Positions 6,939 to 15,474 of a DNA stretch of 52,949 bases are shown piece after piece (position 1 is the first letter of the stretch; each line of letters opens with the position of its first letter). Both the position numbers and the translations under genes were made by a program. Source of the stretch: DALYJJ01 sp031969915 (GTDB taxonomy: Bacteria; Acidobacteriota; Terriglobia; Bryobacterales; Bryobacteraceae); assembly GCA_031969915.1 (NCBI GenBank), contig DALYJJ010000027.1:1-52949 (forward strand). Reading direction: 5' to 3'. The notes beneath the pieces were generated by a model that had not been told where the DNA came from, ran no database searches, and saw only the letters and a program-made list of their open reading frames with translations.

Positions 6939-9620
6939 ATGCAAAGCCCAGAGGACCTTGGCGCCATTGGCCAGGCCGTACCCGGCATCGTGTACCTCTT
7001 CGACCTCGTTCGAGGAGCCAACGTATGGGCCAATCGGCACGTGGCCGACATCCTTGGCTACTCAACGCAAGAGGTCCGCGAAATGGGCGACCATTTTCTG
7101 CGGCACCTGGCTCATCCCGACGACCTGCAGTTGATCAATGAGTACCACGTGCGGTTCGCCGGCCTGGCGGACGGCGCCGCACTGGATTGCGAATACCGCT
7201 TGCGGAGCGCCTCCGGCGAATACCGATGGCTTCGTTCACGCGATGTGGTGTACCGGCGGACCGCAGACGGGCGGCCGTGGCTGCTGATCGGCGTGGCGTT
7301 GGATGTCACCGATTCGAAGGCCCGCGAGGAACGACTGCGGCTGCAGGCGGACTTACTGCAGGCGGTGCAGCAGGCGGTGATCGCCACCGACCTCAAGGGC
7401 ACCGTGACGTTTTGGAACCGGGCCGCCGAAGCGCTGTACGGATATTCCGAGGGCGAGGCGATCGGCCAATCCATCCTGGACCTCACCGTGCCACCCGCGG
7501 CCGCCAGCGCTGCCGGCGCGCTGCTCAGGCAGCTTCTGGCGGACAACGTGTGGCGCGGCGCGTTCGAAGTGCGGAACCGCGCGGGCCGGACCTTTCGCGC
7601 GCGAGTGACCAACTCCGTGCTGCGAGAGCCCGCCGGGCGCCCGCTGGGCTTCATCGGCATCTCAGAGGACATCAGCGCTGAGGAAGCGGCGGTGCGAGCC
7701 CTCGAGCAGAGCGAGAAACGCCTCGCCCTCTTCGCCCGGGCGGCCAACGACGCCTTATGGGACTGGGACCCTGCCACCGGCGTCGTCTGGCGCAACGACG
7801 GATTTAGGAACCTGGTTGGCGGCCCCGATCCGCCGGGTTCCGACTTCGAGTGGTGGGAGTCGCGGATCCATCCCGACGATCACGCCGATGTCCGGGCGCA
7901 AGTGGCCGAGGGCCTTGCCTCTGCCTCGAGTTTCTCCATGCAGTACCGGCTCCGTCGCGCGGCAGGAGACTACGTGCTGGTATTGGATCGCGCCTACATC
8001 GACCGGGACGCGAAAGGCGGGGTGCGCCGCGTGGTGGGCGCGGTGACGGACATCACGCCGCTCACGCGCGCCGAAGAGGCGCTTCACCAACAGGAAGAGT
8101 ACTTCCGCCGGATCTTCGAGGAGAGCCCGACGGGCATCGCTCTGATCGACACCGACGGGCGGGTGACGCGGGTGAACTCGCGTTTCGCTGAGATGCTGGG
8201 GGCGCTGCCGGCGGACCTGGTGGGCGCGTCCTTCCTGGACTTCACGCATCCGGAAGACGCGGCGATCGACCTGGAATTGAGCAAGCGCCTGTTTGAGGGG
8301 GCGATCCCTCGTTACCGGCTCGACAAGCGGTACCTGCGAAGCGACGGCTCGGTGGTTTGGGTGTCGCTCACGGCGACCGTGCTTCGGAACCGCGAGGGGG
8401 GTGTGATCTGCGGACTCGGCATGGTGGAAGACATCACCGGGCGCCGCGCGGTGGAGGAGGCCTTGCACATCGCCCGGGAGAAGGCCGAGGCCGCCAGCGA
8501 AGCGAAGAGCGCATTCCTGGCCCAGGTTTCGCACGAGATCCGGACGCCCATGAACGGCCTTCTCGGGATGCTGGAGCTGCTGCGGTCGAGCGGGCTCTCC
8601 GAGGAGCAATCGAGGTGGCTTGAAGCGGCGACGCAAGCCGGAAACGGCCTGCTCCGGGTGATCAACGACATCCTCGACGTCACCAAACTGCAGCACGGGC
8701 GCCTGGCGATCCACCCCGCGCCGTTTTCGCCGCATCAACTGCTCAACGATCTGGCATCGCTCTACCGTCCGCGAGCGGAGGCGAAAGGGATCCGGTTCGT
8801 GCTCACGGAAGGACCGGGCGTGCCGGCGGCGCTGCTGGGCGACGAAGGCCGGCTGCGGCAGGTGATGATGAACCTGCTGGACAACGCTCTGCGGTTCACG
8901 TCCAGCGGGTCAGTGGAACTGGCGATGCAGATCGACCCGGAGGGCCCGTTCGCCATTGAGTTCTCGGTAGCCGACACGGGGATGGGGATCCCCACCGCCG
9001 CGCTGCCCTCGCTCTTTGAACCGTTCAGCCCGCTCTCGGCGCAAACCAGCCGCAGCCTGGGTGGAACGGGCCTGGGCCTGGCCATCGCCAAGCAGCTCAT
9101 CGTGCGCATGGGTGGGGCGATCGGCGTGGAAAGCGTTCCCGGGGCCGGCAGCCGATTCGTCGTTCGGGTGCCCCTGCCGGAAACGGAGGCGGCTCCCGCC
9201 GGCGCCGGCACAGCTTCTCCCAAACCGGACGCCGTGCAGACCAAACAGCCGTTCCTGGGCCGCACCATCCTGCTGGCGGAGGACAACCAGATCAACCAGC
9301 GCGTGGGCCAGTCCCTGCTGGCCCGGCTGGGCGCCCAGGTGGACGTGGCGGCGTCCGGCGTCGACGCGCTGCGCCTTTGGCAGGAGCGCCCCTACGACCT
9401 GATTTTGATGGACTGCCTGATGCCGGTGATGGACGGCTTTGAAGCCGCGCGCGAGATCCGCCGCCGCGGCGAACGCGGTGCTGAAGTGCCCATCGTCGCG
9501 CTCACCGCGTTGGCCCTCGACGAGGATCGCCAGGAGTGCCTGCGCGCGGGGATGAACGACGTCATCGCCAAACCGGTCCGGCAGGAGACGTTGCGGCAGG
9601 TGCTCTCCCGTTTCCTTTGA
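6939..9620 (+). CDS. Hybrid sensor histidine kinase with four PAS domains and a receiver
   Basis: 893 residues, no membrane segment, so probably cytoplasmic. Four PAS/PAC units in order: about 10-130, 131-255, 256-385 and 386-510, each ending in a D(I/V)(T/S) PAC motif. The dimerisation domain has the H-box AQVSHEIRTPMNG with phospho-accepting His532. The ATPase domain has N-box MMNLLDNALRF, G1 VADTGMGIP and G2 GGTGLGLAIAKQL. A C-terminal receiver (about 770-890) has the AEDNQINQ acidic pocket, Asp825 in LILMDCLMPVMDG and the late Lys in VIAKPV. All phosphorelay residues are present. No separate regulator or phosphotransfer protein lies beside it, so its output partner is encoded elsewhere; the PAS ligands are unknown. 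Confidence 0.92.
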   Translation: MQSPEDLGAIGQAVPGIVYLFDLVRGANVWANRHVADILGYSTQEVREMGDHFLRHLAHPDDLQLINEYHVRFAGLADGAALDCEYRLRSASGEYRWLRSRDVVYRRTADGRPWLLIGVALDVTDSKAREERLRLQADLLQAVQQAVIATDLKGTVTFWNRAAEALYGYSEGEAIGQSILDLTVPPAAASAAGALLRQLLADNVWRGAFEVRNRAGRTFRARVTNSVLREPAGRPLGFIGISEDISAEEAAVRALEQSEKRLALFARAANDALWDWDPATGVVWRNDGFRNLVGGPDPPGSDFEWWESRIHPDDHADVRAQVAEGLASASSFSMQYRLRRAAGDYVLVLDRAYIDRDAKGGVRRVVGAVTDITPLTRAEEALHQQEEYFRRIFEESPTGIALIDTDGRVTRVNSRFAEMLGALPADLVGASFLDFTHPEDAAIDLELSKRLFEGAIPRYRLDKRYLRSDGSVVWVSLTATVLRNREGGVICGLGMVEDITGRRAVEEALHIAREKAEAASEAKSAFLAQVSHEIRTPMNGLLGMLELLRSSGLSEEQSRWLEAATQAGNGLLRVINDILDVTKLQHGRLAIHPAPFSPHQLLNDLASLYRPRAEAKGIRFVLTEGPGVPAALLGDEGRLRQVMMNLLDNALRFTSSGSVELAMQIDPEGPFAIEFSVADTGMGIPTAALPSLFEPFSPLSAQTSRSLGGTGLGLAIAKQLIVRMGGAIGVESVPGAGSRFVVRVPLPETEAAPAGAGTASPKPDAVQTKQPFLGRTILLAEDNQINQRVGQSLLARLGAQVDVAASGVDALRLWQERPYDLILMDCLMPVMDGFEAAREIRRRGERGAEVPIVALTALALDEDRQECLRAGMNDVIAKPVRQETLRQVLSRFL

Positions 9621-9663
9621 TCAGTTCCAGGACTCCCAGAGATCCGGGATCGGGCGGCGGAAT

Positions 9664-9671
9664 GCTATACT
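9664..9671 (+). promoter_or_regulatory. Candidate extended -10 promoter of the carbamoyltransferase operon
   Basis: TGC followed by TATACT in the gap between the kinase stop (9620) and the carbamoyltransferase ATG (9721). No clear -35 hexamer. The predicted transcript start lies about 45 nt before the ATG. Confidence 0.35.
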
Positions 9672-9720
9672 TCGGACCTCGCGGCCAGTGCCCCGGGGCG
9701 CGGGCGGGCGAACGCTAGCG

Positions 9721-11577
9721 ATGACACGAATCCTCGGGATTTCCGCGTTTTATCACGACAGCGCCGCAGCTCTGCTGCAGGATGGCGAGATCGTCGCGGC
9801 GGCGCAAGAGGAGCGCTTCAGCCGTGTGAAGCACGATGCCCGATTCCCGGCCCATGCCGTCGAGTACTGCCTGAGCGAGGCGGGCATCGGAGCCGCGGAT
9901 CTCGACTACGTTGCGTTCTACGATAAGCCGCTGGTGAAGTTTGAGCGCCTCCTGGAAACGTACGCCGGGTTCGCGCCGAGCGGGTTTCGCAGCTTCGCCA
10001 TGGCCATGCCGGTATGGCTCAAGGAGAAGCTCTTCCTCCGCAGGAATCTGAAGCGCAGCCTGGGCGACGGGTTCCGCGCCCCGCTGGTGTTCCTCGACCA
10101 CCACGAAAGCCACGCGGCGAGCGCCTTCTTTCCGAGCCCGTACGACGAGGCGGCGATCCTCACCATGGATGGCGTTGGCGAGTGGACCACGAGCGCGTTG
10201 GGAGTGGGACGCGGCAACCGAATCGATCTCACCCATCACCTCGAGTTCCCGCACTCTCTCGGGCTTCTCTATTCGGCCTTCACCTACTATTGCGGCTTCA
10301 AGGTGAACAGCGGCGAATACAAGCTGATGGGCTTGGCGCCATATGGACGGCCCGTCTACGCGGACGCCATCCGGGAGCGACTGATCGATCTCAAGAGCGA
10401 CGGCACGTTCTGGCTCGACATGGATTACTTCAACTACTGCCAGGGGCTCACCATGACCGGGGAGAAATTCCACCGGCTCTTCGGTGGGCCGCCGCGGTCT
10501 CCGGAGAGCGAGATCGAGCAGCGGCACATGGACCTGGCAGCCAGCATCCAGAGCGTTACGGAGGACGTGCTGCTGCGGATGGGCGAGGACCTGCACCGCC
10601 GTACGAAGATGCGGAATCTTGTCCTGGCGGGCGGTGTCGCGCTGAACTGCGTGGCGAACGGCCGGTTGTTGCGCGAAGGACCGTTCGAGTCGATCTGGAT
10701 TCAACCGGCGGCGGGCGACGCGGGAGGTGCGCTCGGCGCGGCGATGTTCGTCTGGCACCAGTTACTCGAGAAACCGCGGCGGCCGGGAGCGCCGGATGGG
10801 CAGCGAGGCAGCTTCCTGGGGCCCGCCTACGGCGGCCGTATGGTGGAGGACTGGCTACGCTCGCAGGGCGCCCGCCACACGCGCTTTCAGGAAGATCAGG
10901 CGCTGTTCGACCACGTGGCCGGACTACTGAATCGCGAGATGGTGGTGGGCTGGTTCCAGGGGCGCATGGAGTTCGGGCCGCGCGCGCTGGGCGGCCGGAG
11001 CATTCTGGGCGACCCGCGTTCGCCGAAGATGCAGGCCACCATGAATCTGAAGATCAAGTTCCGCGAGAGCTTCCGGCCCTTTGCCCCGTGCGTGCTGGCG
11101 GAACACGCCAGCGAGTGGTTCGATATGAAGGCGGGCGAGGAGAGCCCGTACATGCTGATGGTGGCGCCGGTGCTGGAGAGCCGCCGCGTGCCGCTGGACA
11201 GCAGCGCCGCCGCGCTGATGGAGCGGGATCCCGATCTGCGCAAGCGCGTCAACGTGGTGCGCTCGGAAGTGCCCGCCGTGACGCACGTCGATTACAGCGC
11301 CCGCATTCAGACCGTAGACCCGGTGCGCAATCCGCGTCTGCATGGGCTGATGCAGGCCTTCTACCGGTTGACCGGATGTCCGATCGTGGTCAACACCAGC
11401 TTCAACGTTCGCGGCGAACCGATTGTCTGCACTCCGGAAGACGCCTACCGCTGTTTCCTGGCCACCGGCATGGACGCGTTGGTGCTTGAAGACTGCGTGC
11501 TGCTGAAAGACGAAATGGACGCCAAGGTGAGCGAGGCGGAGCGCGAACGCTACCTGGCCCAGTTCCAGTTGGACTAG
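9721..11577 (+). CDS. NodU/CmcH-family carbamoyltransferase
   Basis: 618 residues from ATG 9721 (MTRILGISAFYHDSAAALL, the normal family N-terminus; an in-frame extension to 9688 has no homology-like sequence). Motifs: AAAQEERFSRVKHD, the metal-binding HHESHAASAFF and TMDGVGEW of the Kae1-like domain, and in the C-terminal YrdC-like region GRMEFGPRALGGRSILGDPR and VVNTSFNVRGEP. The family transfers carbamoyl from carbamoyl phosphate to a hydroxyl of a sugar or natural product (nodulation factor, cephem, saxitoxin). The two small membrane proteins just downstream are regular partners. Since the trio abuts an exopolysaccharide operon, O-carbamoylation of a glycan is a reasonable guess, but the acceptor is not shown. 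Confidence 0.93.
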   Translation: MTRILGISAFYHDSAAALLQDGEIVAAAQEERFSRVKHDARFPAHAVEYCLSEAGIGAADLDYVAFYDKPLVKFERLLETYAGFAPSGFRSFAMAMPVWLKEKLFLRRNLKRSLGDGFRAPLVFLDHHESHAASAFFPSPYDEAAILTMDGVGEWTTSALGVGRGNRIDLTHHLEFPHSLGLLYSAFTYYCGFKVNSGEYKLMGLAPYGRPVYADAIRERLIDLKSDGTFWLDMDYFNYCQGLTMTGEKFHRLFGGPPRSPESEIEQRHMDLAASIQSVTEDVLLRMGEDLHRRTKMRNLVLAGGVALNCVANGRLLREGPFESIWIQPAAGDAGGALGAAMFVWHQLLEKPRRPGAPDGQRGSFLGPAYGGRMVEDWLRSQGARHTRFQEDQALFDHVAGLLNREMVVGWFQGRMEFGPRALGGRSILGDPRSPKMQATMNLKIKFRESFRPFAPCVLAEHASEWFDMKAGEESPYMLMVAPVLESRRVPLDSSAAALMERDPDLRKRVNVVRSEVPAVTHVDYSARIQTVDPVRNPRLHGLMQAFYRLTGCPIVVNTSFNVRGEPIVCTPEDAYRCFLATGMDALVLEDCVLLKDEMDAKVSEAERERYLAQFQLD

Positions 11578-11580
11578 ACG

Positions 11581-11994
11581 ATGACCTTTGCCGCCATTGA
11601 CCGCAACCCCAGCCGCAAGACGTTGCGGCAGTTCGGACTGCTGGCTCTGGTGGTGTTCGGAGCCCTGGCCGCGGCGAAACTGTCGGGTGATCCGGCCTCT
11701 CTCGCGGGGCGGGTTTGTGCGGTGCTCGCGTTGGGAATCGGCGTGCCGGCGCTGGTGCATCCGCCGGCGATGCGATGGGTCTTCGTCGGCTGGATGATGG
11801 CGGCGTTCCCCATCGGGTGGCTCATTTCGCACCTGATGCTGGGCATCGTGTTCTACCTGCTGGTGACTCCCATCGCCGCGCTCTTCCGCATCGCGGGCCG
11901 CGACCGGCTGGCTCTCCGCCGGCGCGGAGCGGCCAGCCTATGGGTCGAACGCCCGTCTCGAACCGACCCATCGAGCTACTTTAGGCAATACTAG
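11581..11994 (+). CDS. SxtJ-like small membrane protein
   Basis: 137 residues starting 3 nt after the carbamoyltransferase stop. Three or four hydrophobic segments are visible: about 18-35, 41-60, 66-80 and 85-105 (LLISHLMLGIVFYLLVTPIA-like), followed by a basic tail. Size, position and hydrophobicity match the SxtJ family found between carbamoyltransferase and DUF5989 genes, including in saxitoxin clusters. Its biochemical role is not established; a membrane partner that presents the acceptor to the carbamoyltransferase is a guess. Confidence 0.75.
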   Translation: MTFAAIDRNPSRKTLRQFGLLALVVFGALAAAKLSGDPASLAGRVCAVLALGIGVPALVHPPAMRWVFVGWMMAAFPIGWLISHLMLGIVFYLLVTPIAALFRIAGRDRLALRRRGAASLWVERPSRTDPSSYFRQY

Positions 11995-11999
11995 AAAAG

Positions 12000-12200
12000 A
12001 TGAGCGAGCAGAGACCCAGCAAATTCGAGAACGCTGCCGCTTCACAATCCGACGTCAGCCTGGCGCGCGAGTTGTGGGAGTTTCTGAAGTACAACCGCAA
12101 GTGGTGGATGCTGCCGGTGATGGTGGCGCTACTGTTGCTTGGTGTATTGGTCTTTCTCTCGGGCACCGCCGCGGCGCCGTTCATCTACACGCTGTTCTAG
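12000..12200 (+). CDS. DUF5989-family small membrane protein
   Basis: 66 residues with a short polar N-terminus, the segment ELWEFLKYNRKWWMLPVMV and a single transmembrane helix of about 20 residues ending in APFIYTLF, which is the DUF5989 pattern. It follows the SxtJ-like gene by 5 nt and closes the trio. It is expected to be an inner-membrane protein of unknown function that co-occurs with carbamoyltransferases. Its stop codon shares the palindrome CTAG (12197-12200) with the stop of the opposing glycosyltransferase gene. Confidence 0.8.
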   Translation: MSEQRPSKFENAAASQSDVSLARELWEFLKYNRKWWMLPVMVALLLLGVLVFLSGTAAAPFIYTLF

Positions 12201-13162
12201 AGCAGCAGGCAGCGGTGCCGGATGCTCCCGCGAAGCAGGAGCACGAACGAAATCACGTCGCGCGGAAAGTAGAAGCCGACGCGGAGCAGCCGCAGCGGGC
12301 CGCGCAGGCTCCGGGTGGGCTCAGAGCCGCGAATCCAGGCGTAGGGGAGCACGCCGAGCAGCGCCGCCGGATGCGCGAACGCCAAGGCCAGCGAGGCGAG
12401 CGCCAGGGTGACGCCCACCTGCGCCCGGTCGTAAAAGATGCGGCCGGGAAAGCAGCTTCTGATCTCCGGGACGGCCTTCACGACCTTGGGCCAGATCGGT
12501 AGCCGCTTCTCATAGAGCCACTGCCAGGGCTTCATCGGCGTGACTTCGTGGTACGCCAGCGCGTCCGGCGCGAAGACACTCAACCAACCGCGGCGTTTCA
12601 CCTGCCAGGCGAGCGTAACGTCTTCGCCGCCGGTGACGAACCCGGAGGTGGGGGTGCGGTCCACCCAGAAGCCGGGGGTTTCCTCAAACGCGGCGCGGCG
12701 GTAGAAGATGTTGCACGTTTCGTAGACAAAGTTCTCGCGATCGACGACGATGTAGCGCGAGAAGATCCCCGTCTTCACGCCGGGCGGGGGCAGCGTCCGG
12801 CCCTGCGCGATGCCGATGCGCGCATCGGCGGCGAAGGCCTCCAGACCGCCCCGCAGCCAGCCGCGCGAGGCGACGCAATCGCTGTCGAAGAACGCCAGGA
12901 ACTCTCCTTCGCTCTCGCGTGCGCCGAGGTTCCGCGACGGGCCGGGGCCCTCGGGGTTCTTTCTGAGGCAGCGCACGCGGCAGCGCGCGCCGGCCGCTAT
13001 CTCCTCCACCACCGCGCGGTTTCGCTCGTCGGGCGAGCTGTCGACGACGACGACCTCGTACACGGAGGGATCGAGGTCCTGGTCGACCGCCGAAGCCACG
13101 GCGAGGCGCAGCGTCTCGGGCCGGCCATAAGCGGGAATGATCACGCTCAAGCGAATGCTCAC
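12197..13162 (-). CDS. Family 2 glycosyltransferase, membrane-anchored (last gene of the EPS operon)
   Basis: 321 residues from GTG 13162, which overlaps the upstream gene's stop (GTGA) and gives the family start SIRLSVIIPAYGRPETLR. GT-A fold features: VVVVDSSPDERN, the sugar-nucleotide region GPGPSRNLGA, and metal-binding DSD in FLAFFDSDC. The acceptor region has GGEDVTLAWQVKRRGW and AYHEVTPM. Two hydrophobic segments follow in the last 100 residues, so it is probably held at the cytoplasmic face of the inner membrane. It closely resembles the GT2 proteins at 14506-15474 and 29423-30421. Predicted to add one sugar to the lipid-linked repeat unit; donor and linkage unknown. Confidence 0.88.
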   Translation of the reverse strand: MSIRLSVIIPAYGRPETLRLAVASAVDQDLDPSVYEVVVVDSSPDERNRAVVEEIAAGARCRVRCLRKNPEGPGPSRNLGARESEGEFLAFFDSDCVASRGWLRGGLEAFAADARIGIAQGRTLPPPGVKTGIFSRYIVVDRENFVYETCNIFYRRAAFEETPGFWVDRTPTSGFVTGGEDVTLAWQVKRRGWLSVFAPDALAYHEVTPMKPWQWLYEKRLPIWPKVVKAVPEIRSCFPGRIFYDRAQVGVTLALASLALAFAHPAALLGVLPYAWIRGSEPTRSLRGPLRLLRVGFYFPRDVISFVLLLRGSIRHRCLLL

Positions 13163-14499
13163 GAGGGAGTGGCTCCTTGCGGCCGCCGCCGCAGTTCCTC
13201 GCCCAACCGCTTCCGGAGGCCCGACCATCCATAGTGGCGCTGCAGGTAGAGCATGCGCGACAGCTTGAAGGCCGCGGCCAGCAGGGGAGAGCCCTGGCCG
13301 GAAGTCCCCGGGATGGCGGACGGCGCGGCCGGAACGCGGATCATCTCCGCCGCGAACGCCGCGTACTTCTCGGCCGCCAGCGCCAACGTGAGATGCGCTC
13401 GCGCATACTGCCAGGCGGCCTCCCCCATGCGGGCGGCACGCCCTCGGTCGCGCAGCATGCTGTGCAGCGCGGAGGCCACCTCCTCCACCTCATCGGAACC
13501 CCCGCGGATCTTGAGCGTGAACTCGTCCGGCCATTCGAGGAATGTGCCCTGCGCCCGGAGCAGGGCCCCCTTCCCCGCCGCGATGGCCCGCGTGAGGCTG
13601 GCCGAGGTCTCCGCGCCCTTCGCGAAGCGAAGATCGGCCACGATGTCGGCGAGGGCGATGAAGTCGTTGTACTCTTCGGCGGGCAGCCAGCCGGTCCAGC
13701 GGACCACCTTCGCGAGCGGGCCTTCGAGCCGCGCTTTGAGATCGGCGCTGAGCGTGCCGCCGCCGCCCGCGATCAGCAGCCGCAGGCCGGGGTGCTCAGG
13801 CGCCAGGCGGGCGACGGCGTCCACCAGCACCTCCGTGCGCTTGGTGTGGGCGAGGGTGCTGATCGAGGCCACGACGAAATCGGAGTCCGCGTATCCGTAG
13901 CGGCGCTTCAACTCCGCCGGATCGGCGCGCCGCTCCGGCAGGGGCACGCCCATCGCGATGACCGCCACGTGCGCATCCGGCTTCCACCCGAGCACCAGGC
14001 GGCGGGCGAGTTCACTGTGCACAATCACCCCCCGGCTGGCGGCGATCAGCGGGTAGGCGAACGACAGATCGTTCGGGTCGACGGTGTGCGCCAGCAGCCG
14101 GCGCGCGACGCGCGGCGTTTCCGCACCGTGAATCGGACGGAGCGTATCGATGAGCCCGCGCCAGTCGCCACGGCGGAGTGTGAGCCCGAGCATCAGGTAC
14201 TGCAGGCAGCAATCGTGCAGAACCAGGACGCCCGGATAGCGGCCCATGGAGGGGACCATGAAGCCGTGATGATCGAGGCTGTTTCCGATCTGGTAGACGG
14301 GCATCTCGTCCGGCAGCGGACGAAAGTCATCGAGCGCGATGGAGGCGACGCCTTCCAGGGGCGCGTGCCGCGGTTCATCCCGCACCACCCGCACCTCGGC
14401 CCGCGCACTCAGCTCCGGCAACAGTTCGTGACTGTAGTCGGTGATGCCGCTGCGCACCGGGCGGAGGGGCGAGAAAAACGCGATGCGCGGCGTGGTCAT
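13159..14499 (-). CDS. Family 4 glycosyltransferase (GT-B)
   Basis: 446 residues. N-terminal RIAFFSPLRPVRSGITDYSH is the acceptor-side Rossmann start with the GxxxY/H pattern of GT4 enzymes. The C-terminal half has VVASISTLAHTKRTEVLVDA, LLIAGGGGT and WTGWLPAEEYNDFIALADI. The usual E-x7-E donor motif is weak here (GAETSASLTRAIAAGK), which may reflect a different donor. No signal or membrane segment. It lies between two GT2 genes, overlapping the downstream one by 4 nt and starting 6 nt before the stop of the upstream one. Its tail after residue 400 is an extension not needed for the fold. Confidence 0.85.
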   Translation of the reverse strand: MTTPRIAFFSPLRPVRSGITDYSHELLPELSARAEVRVVRDEPRHAPLEGVASIALDDFRPLPDEMPVYQIGNSLDHHGFMVPSMGRYPGVLVLHDCCLQYLMLGLTLRRGDWRGLIDTLRPIHGAETPRVARRLLAHTVDPNDLSFAYPLIAASRGVIVHSELARRLVLGWKPDAHVAVIAMGVPLPERRADPAELKRRYGYADSDFVVASISTLAHTKRTEVLVDAVARLAPEHPGLRLLIAGGGGTLSADLKARLEGPLAKVVRWTGWLPAEEYNDFIALADIVADLRFAKGAETSASLTRAIAAGKGALLRAQGTFLEWPDEFTLKIRGGSDEVEEVASALHSMLRDRGRAARMGEAAWQYARAHLTLALAAEKYAAFAAEMIRVPAAPSAIPGTSGQGSPLLAAAFKLSRMLYLQRHYGWSGLRKRLGEELRRRPQGATPS

Positions 14500-14505
14500 G
14501 GCCGC

Positions 14506-15474
14506 TCAGATCAACAAAGCGCGCGCCCGCACGCTGCCCACGAGAAGGATGATCATGAACGCCGTGTCGCGCACGATCCACGGCACGGCGCGCAAGGGCC
14601 GCAGCGGGCCCGGGAACGACTTGCTCCGCGGACTGCAGCGCAGGTAGAGGTACGGACCGGCGAGCGCCAGGAACCACGGTGACACGAACGCCAGCCCCGC
14701 GCCGAGGAAAGCCAACGTCAGCAGCGCCTGGGCGCGATCCCAGAAATAGCGCCCATAGAGCCGGCTCCGCATCTCGGGAAACCGGGCCACCACCTCCGGC
14801 CACAACAGCAGACGGAAATCGGCGAACCACAACCATTTCGGCATCGGTGCGACCTCATGATAGACGATCGACTGAGGCGCAAAATTGCTCCTCCACCCCA
14901 ATCGCTTGACGCCCCAGCCCATCATCATGTCTTCGCCGCCTAGCGGCCGTGTGTTGTCCGGCGTGAGATCGGCCGGGAAGCCACCCGCCTGCTCGAACGC
15001 CTCGCGGCGGTAGAGGATATTCGTGCACTCGTAGACCACGTTCTCGCTCAGCGTCTCCGGGCACCAGGTGAAGACGCCGGGCTTGCCCTCGGGATCGGGC
15101 AGCGTCTTGCCTTGAACCAGCCCCACGCCGTCCTCGATGGCGGCAATGGAGTTCCGCAGCCAGCCCGGGGCGGCGAAGCAATCGCTGTCCATGAAAGCGA
15201 TCCACGAACCGCGGCCCGCGGCGGCGCCCGTGTTGCGCGAGATGCCCGGGCCGCGCGCCACATCCAGGTGGATGAAGCGATAAGCGCAGGTGGCCTTCGG
15301 TTCGAGCTCCTTCGAGATTTCGGCGTTGTCCGTGTCCGGCGACGAATCGACGACGATCAGCTCAAAGCGGTCCCGTGGGTAATCCTGGGCGAACACGGAT
15401 TCGATCGCCTTGCGCAGGGGTCCCGGGCGCTTGTAGCAGGGAATCACCACGGTGACGAAGGGCAGTTCGCTCAT
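14506..15474 (-). CDS. Family 2 glycosyltransferase, membrane-anchored
   Basis: 322 residues from ATG 15474 (overlaps the epimerase stop, ATGA). Begins SELPFVTVVIPCYKRPGPLR; VVDSSPDTDN, GPGISRNTGAAAG and the DxD motif in AFMDSDCFA follow. GGEDMMMGWGVKRLGW and YHEVAPMPKW form the acceptor side, and the C-terminal 100 residues hold about three hydrophobic helices ending at residue 322. Same architecture as the GT2 at 12197-13162, and the two flank a GT4, so a local duplication is likely. Cytoplasmic-face addition of a sugar to a lipid-linked intermediate is expected. Confidence 0.88.
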   Translation of the reverse strand: MSELPFVTVVIPCYKRPGPLRKAIESVFAQDYPRDRFELIVVDSSPDTDNAEISKELEPKATCAYRFIHLDVARGPGISRNTGAAAGRGSWIAFMDSDCFAAPGWLRNSIAAIEDGVGLVQGKTLPDPEGKPGVFTWCPETLSENVVYECTNILYRREAFEQAGGFPADLTPDNTRPLGGEDMMMGWGVKRLGWRSNFAPQSIVYHEVAPMPKWLWFADFRLLLWPEVVARFPEMRSRLYGRYFWDRAQALLTLAFLGAGLAFVSPWFLALAGPYLYLRCSPRSKSFPGPLRPLRAVPWIVRDTAFMIILLVGSVRARALLI

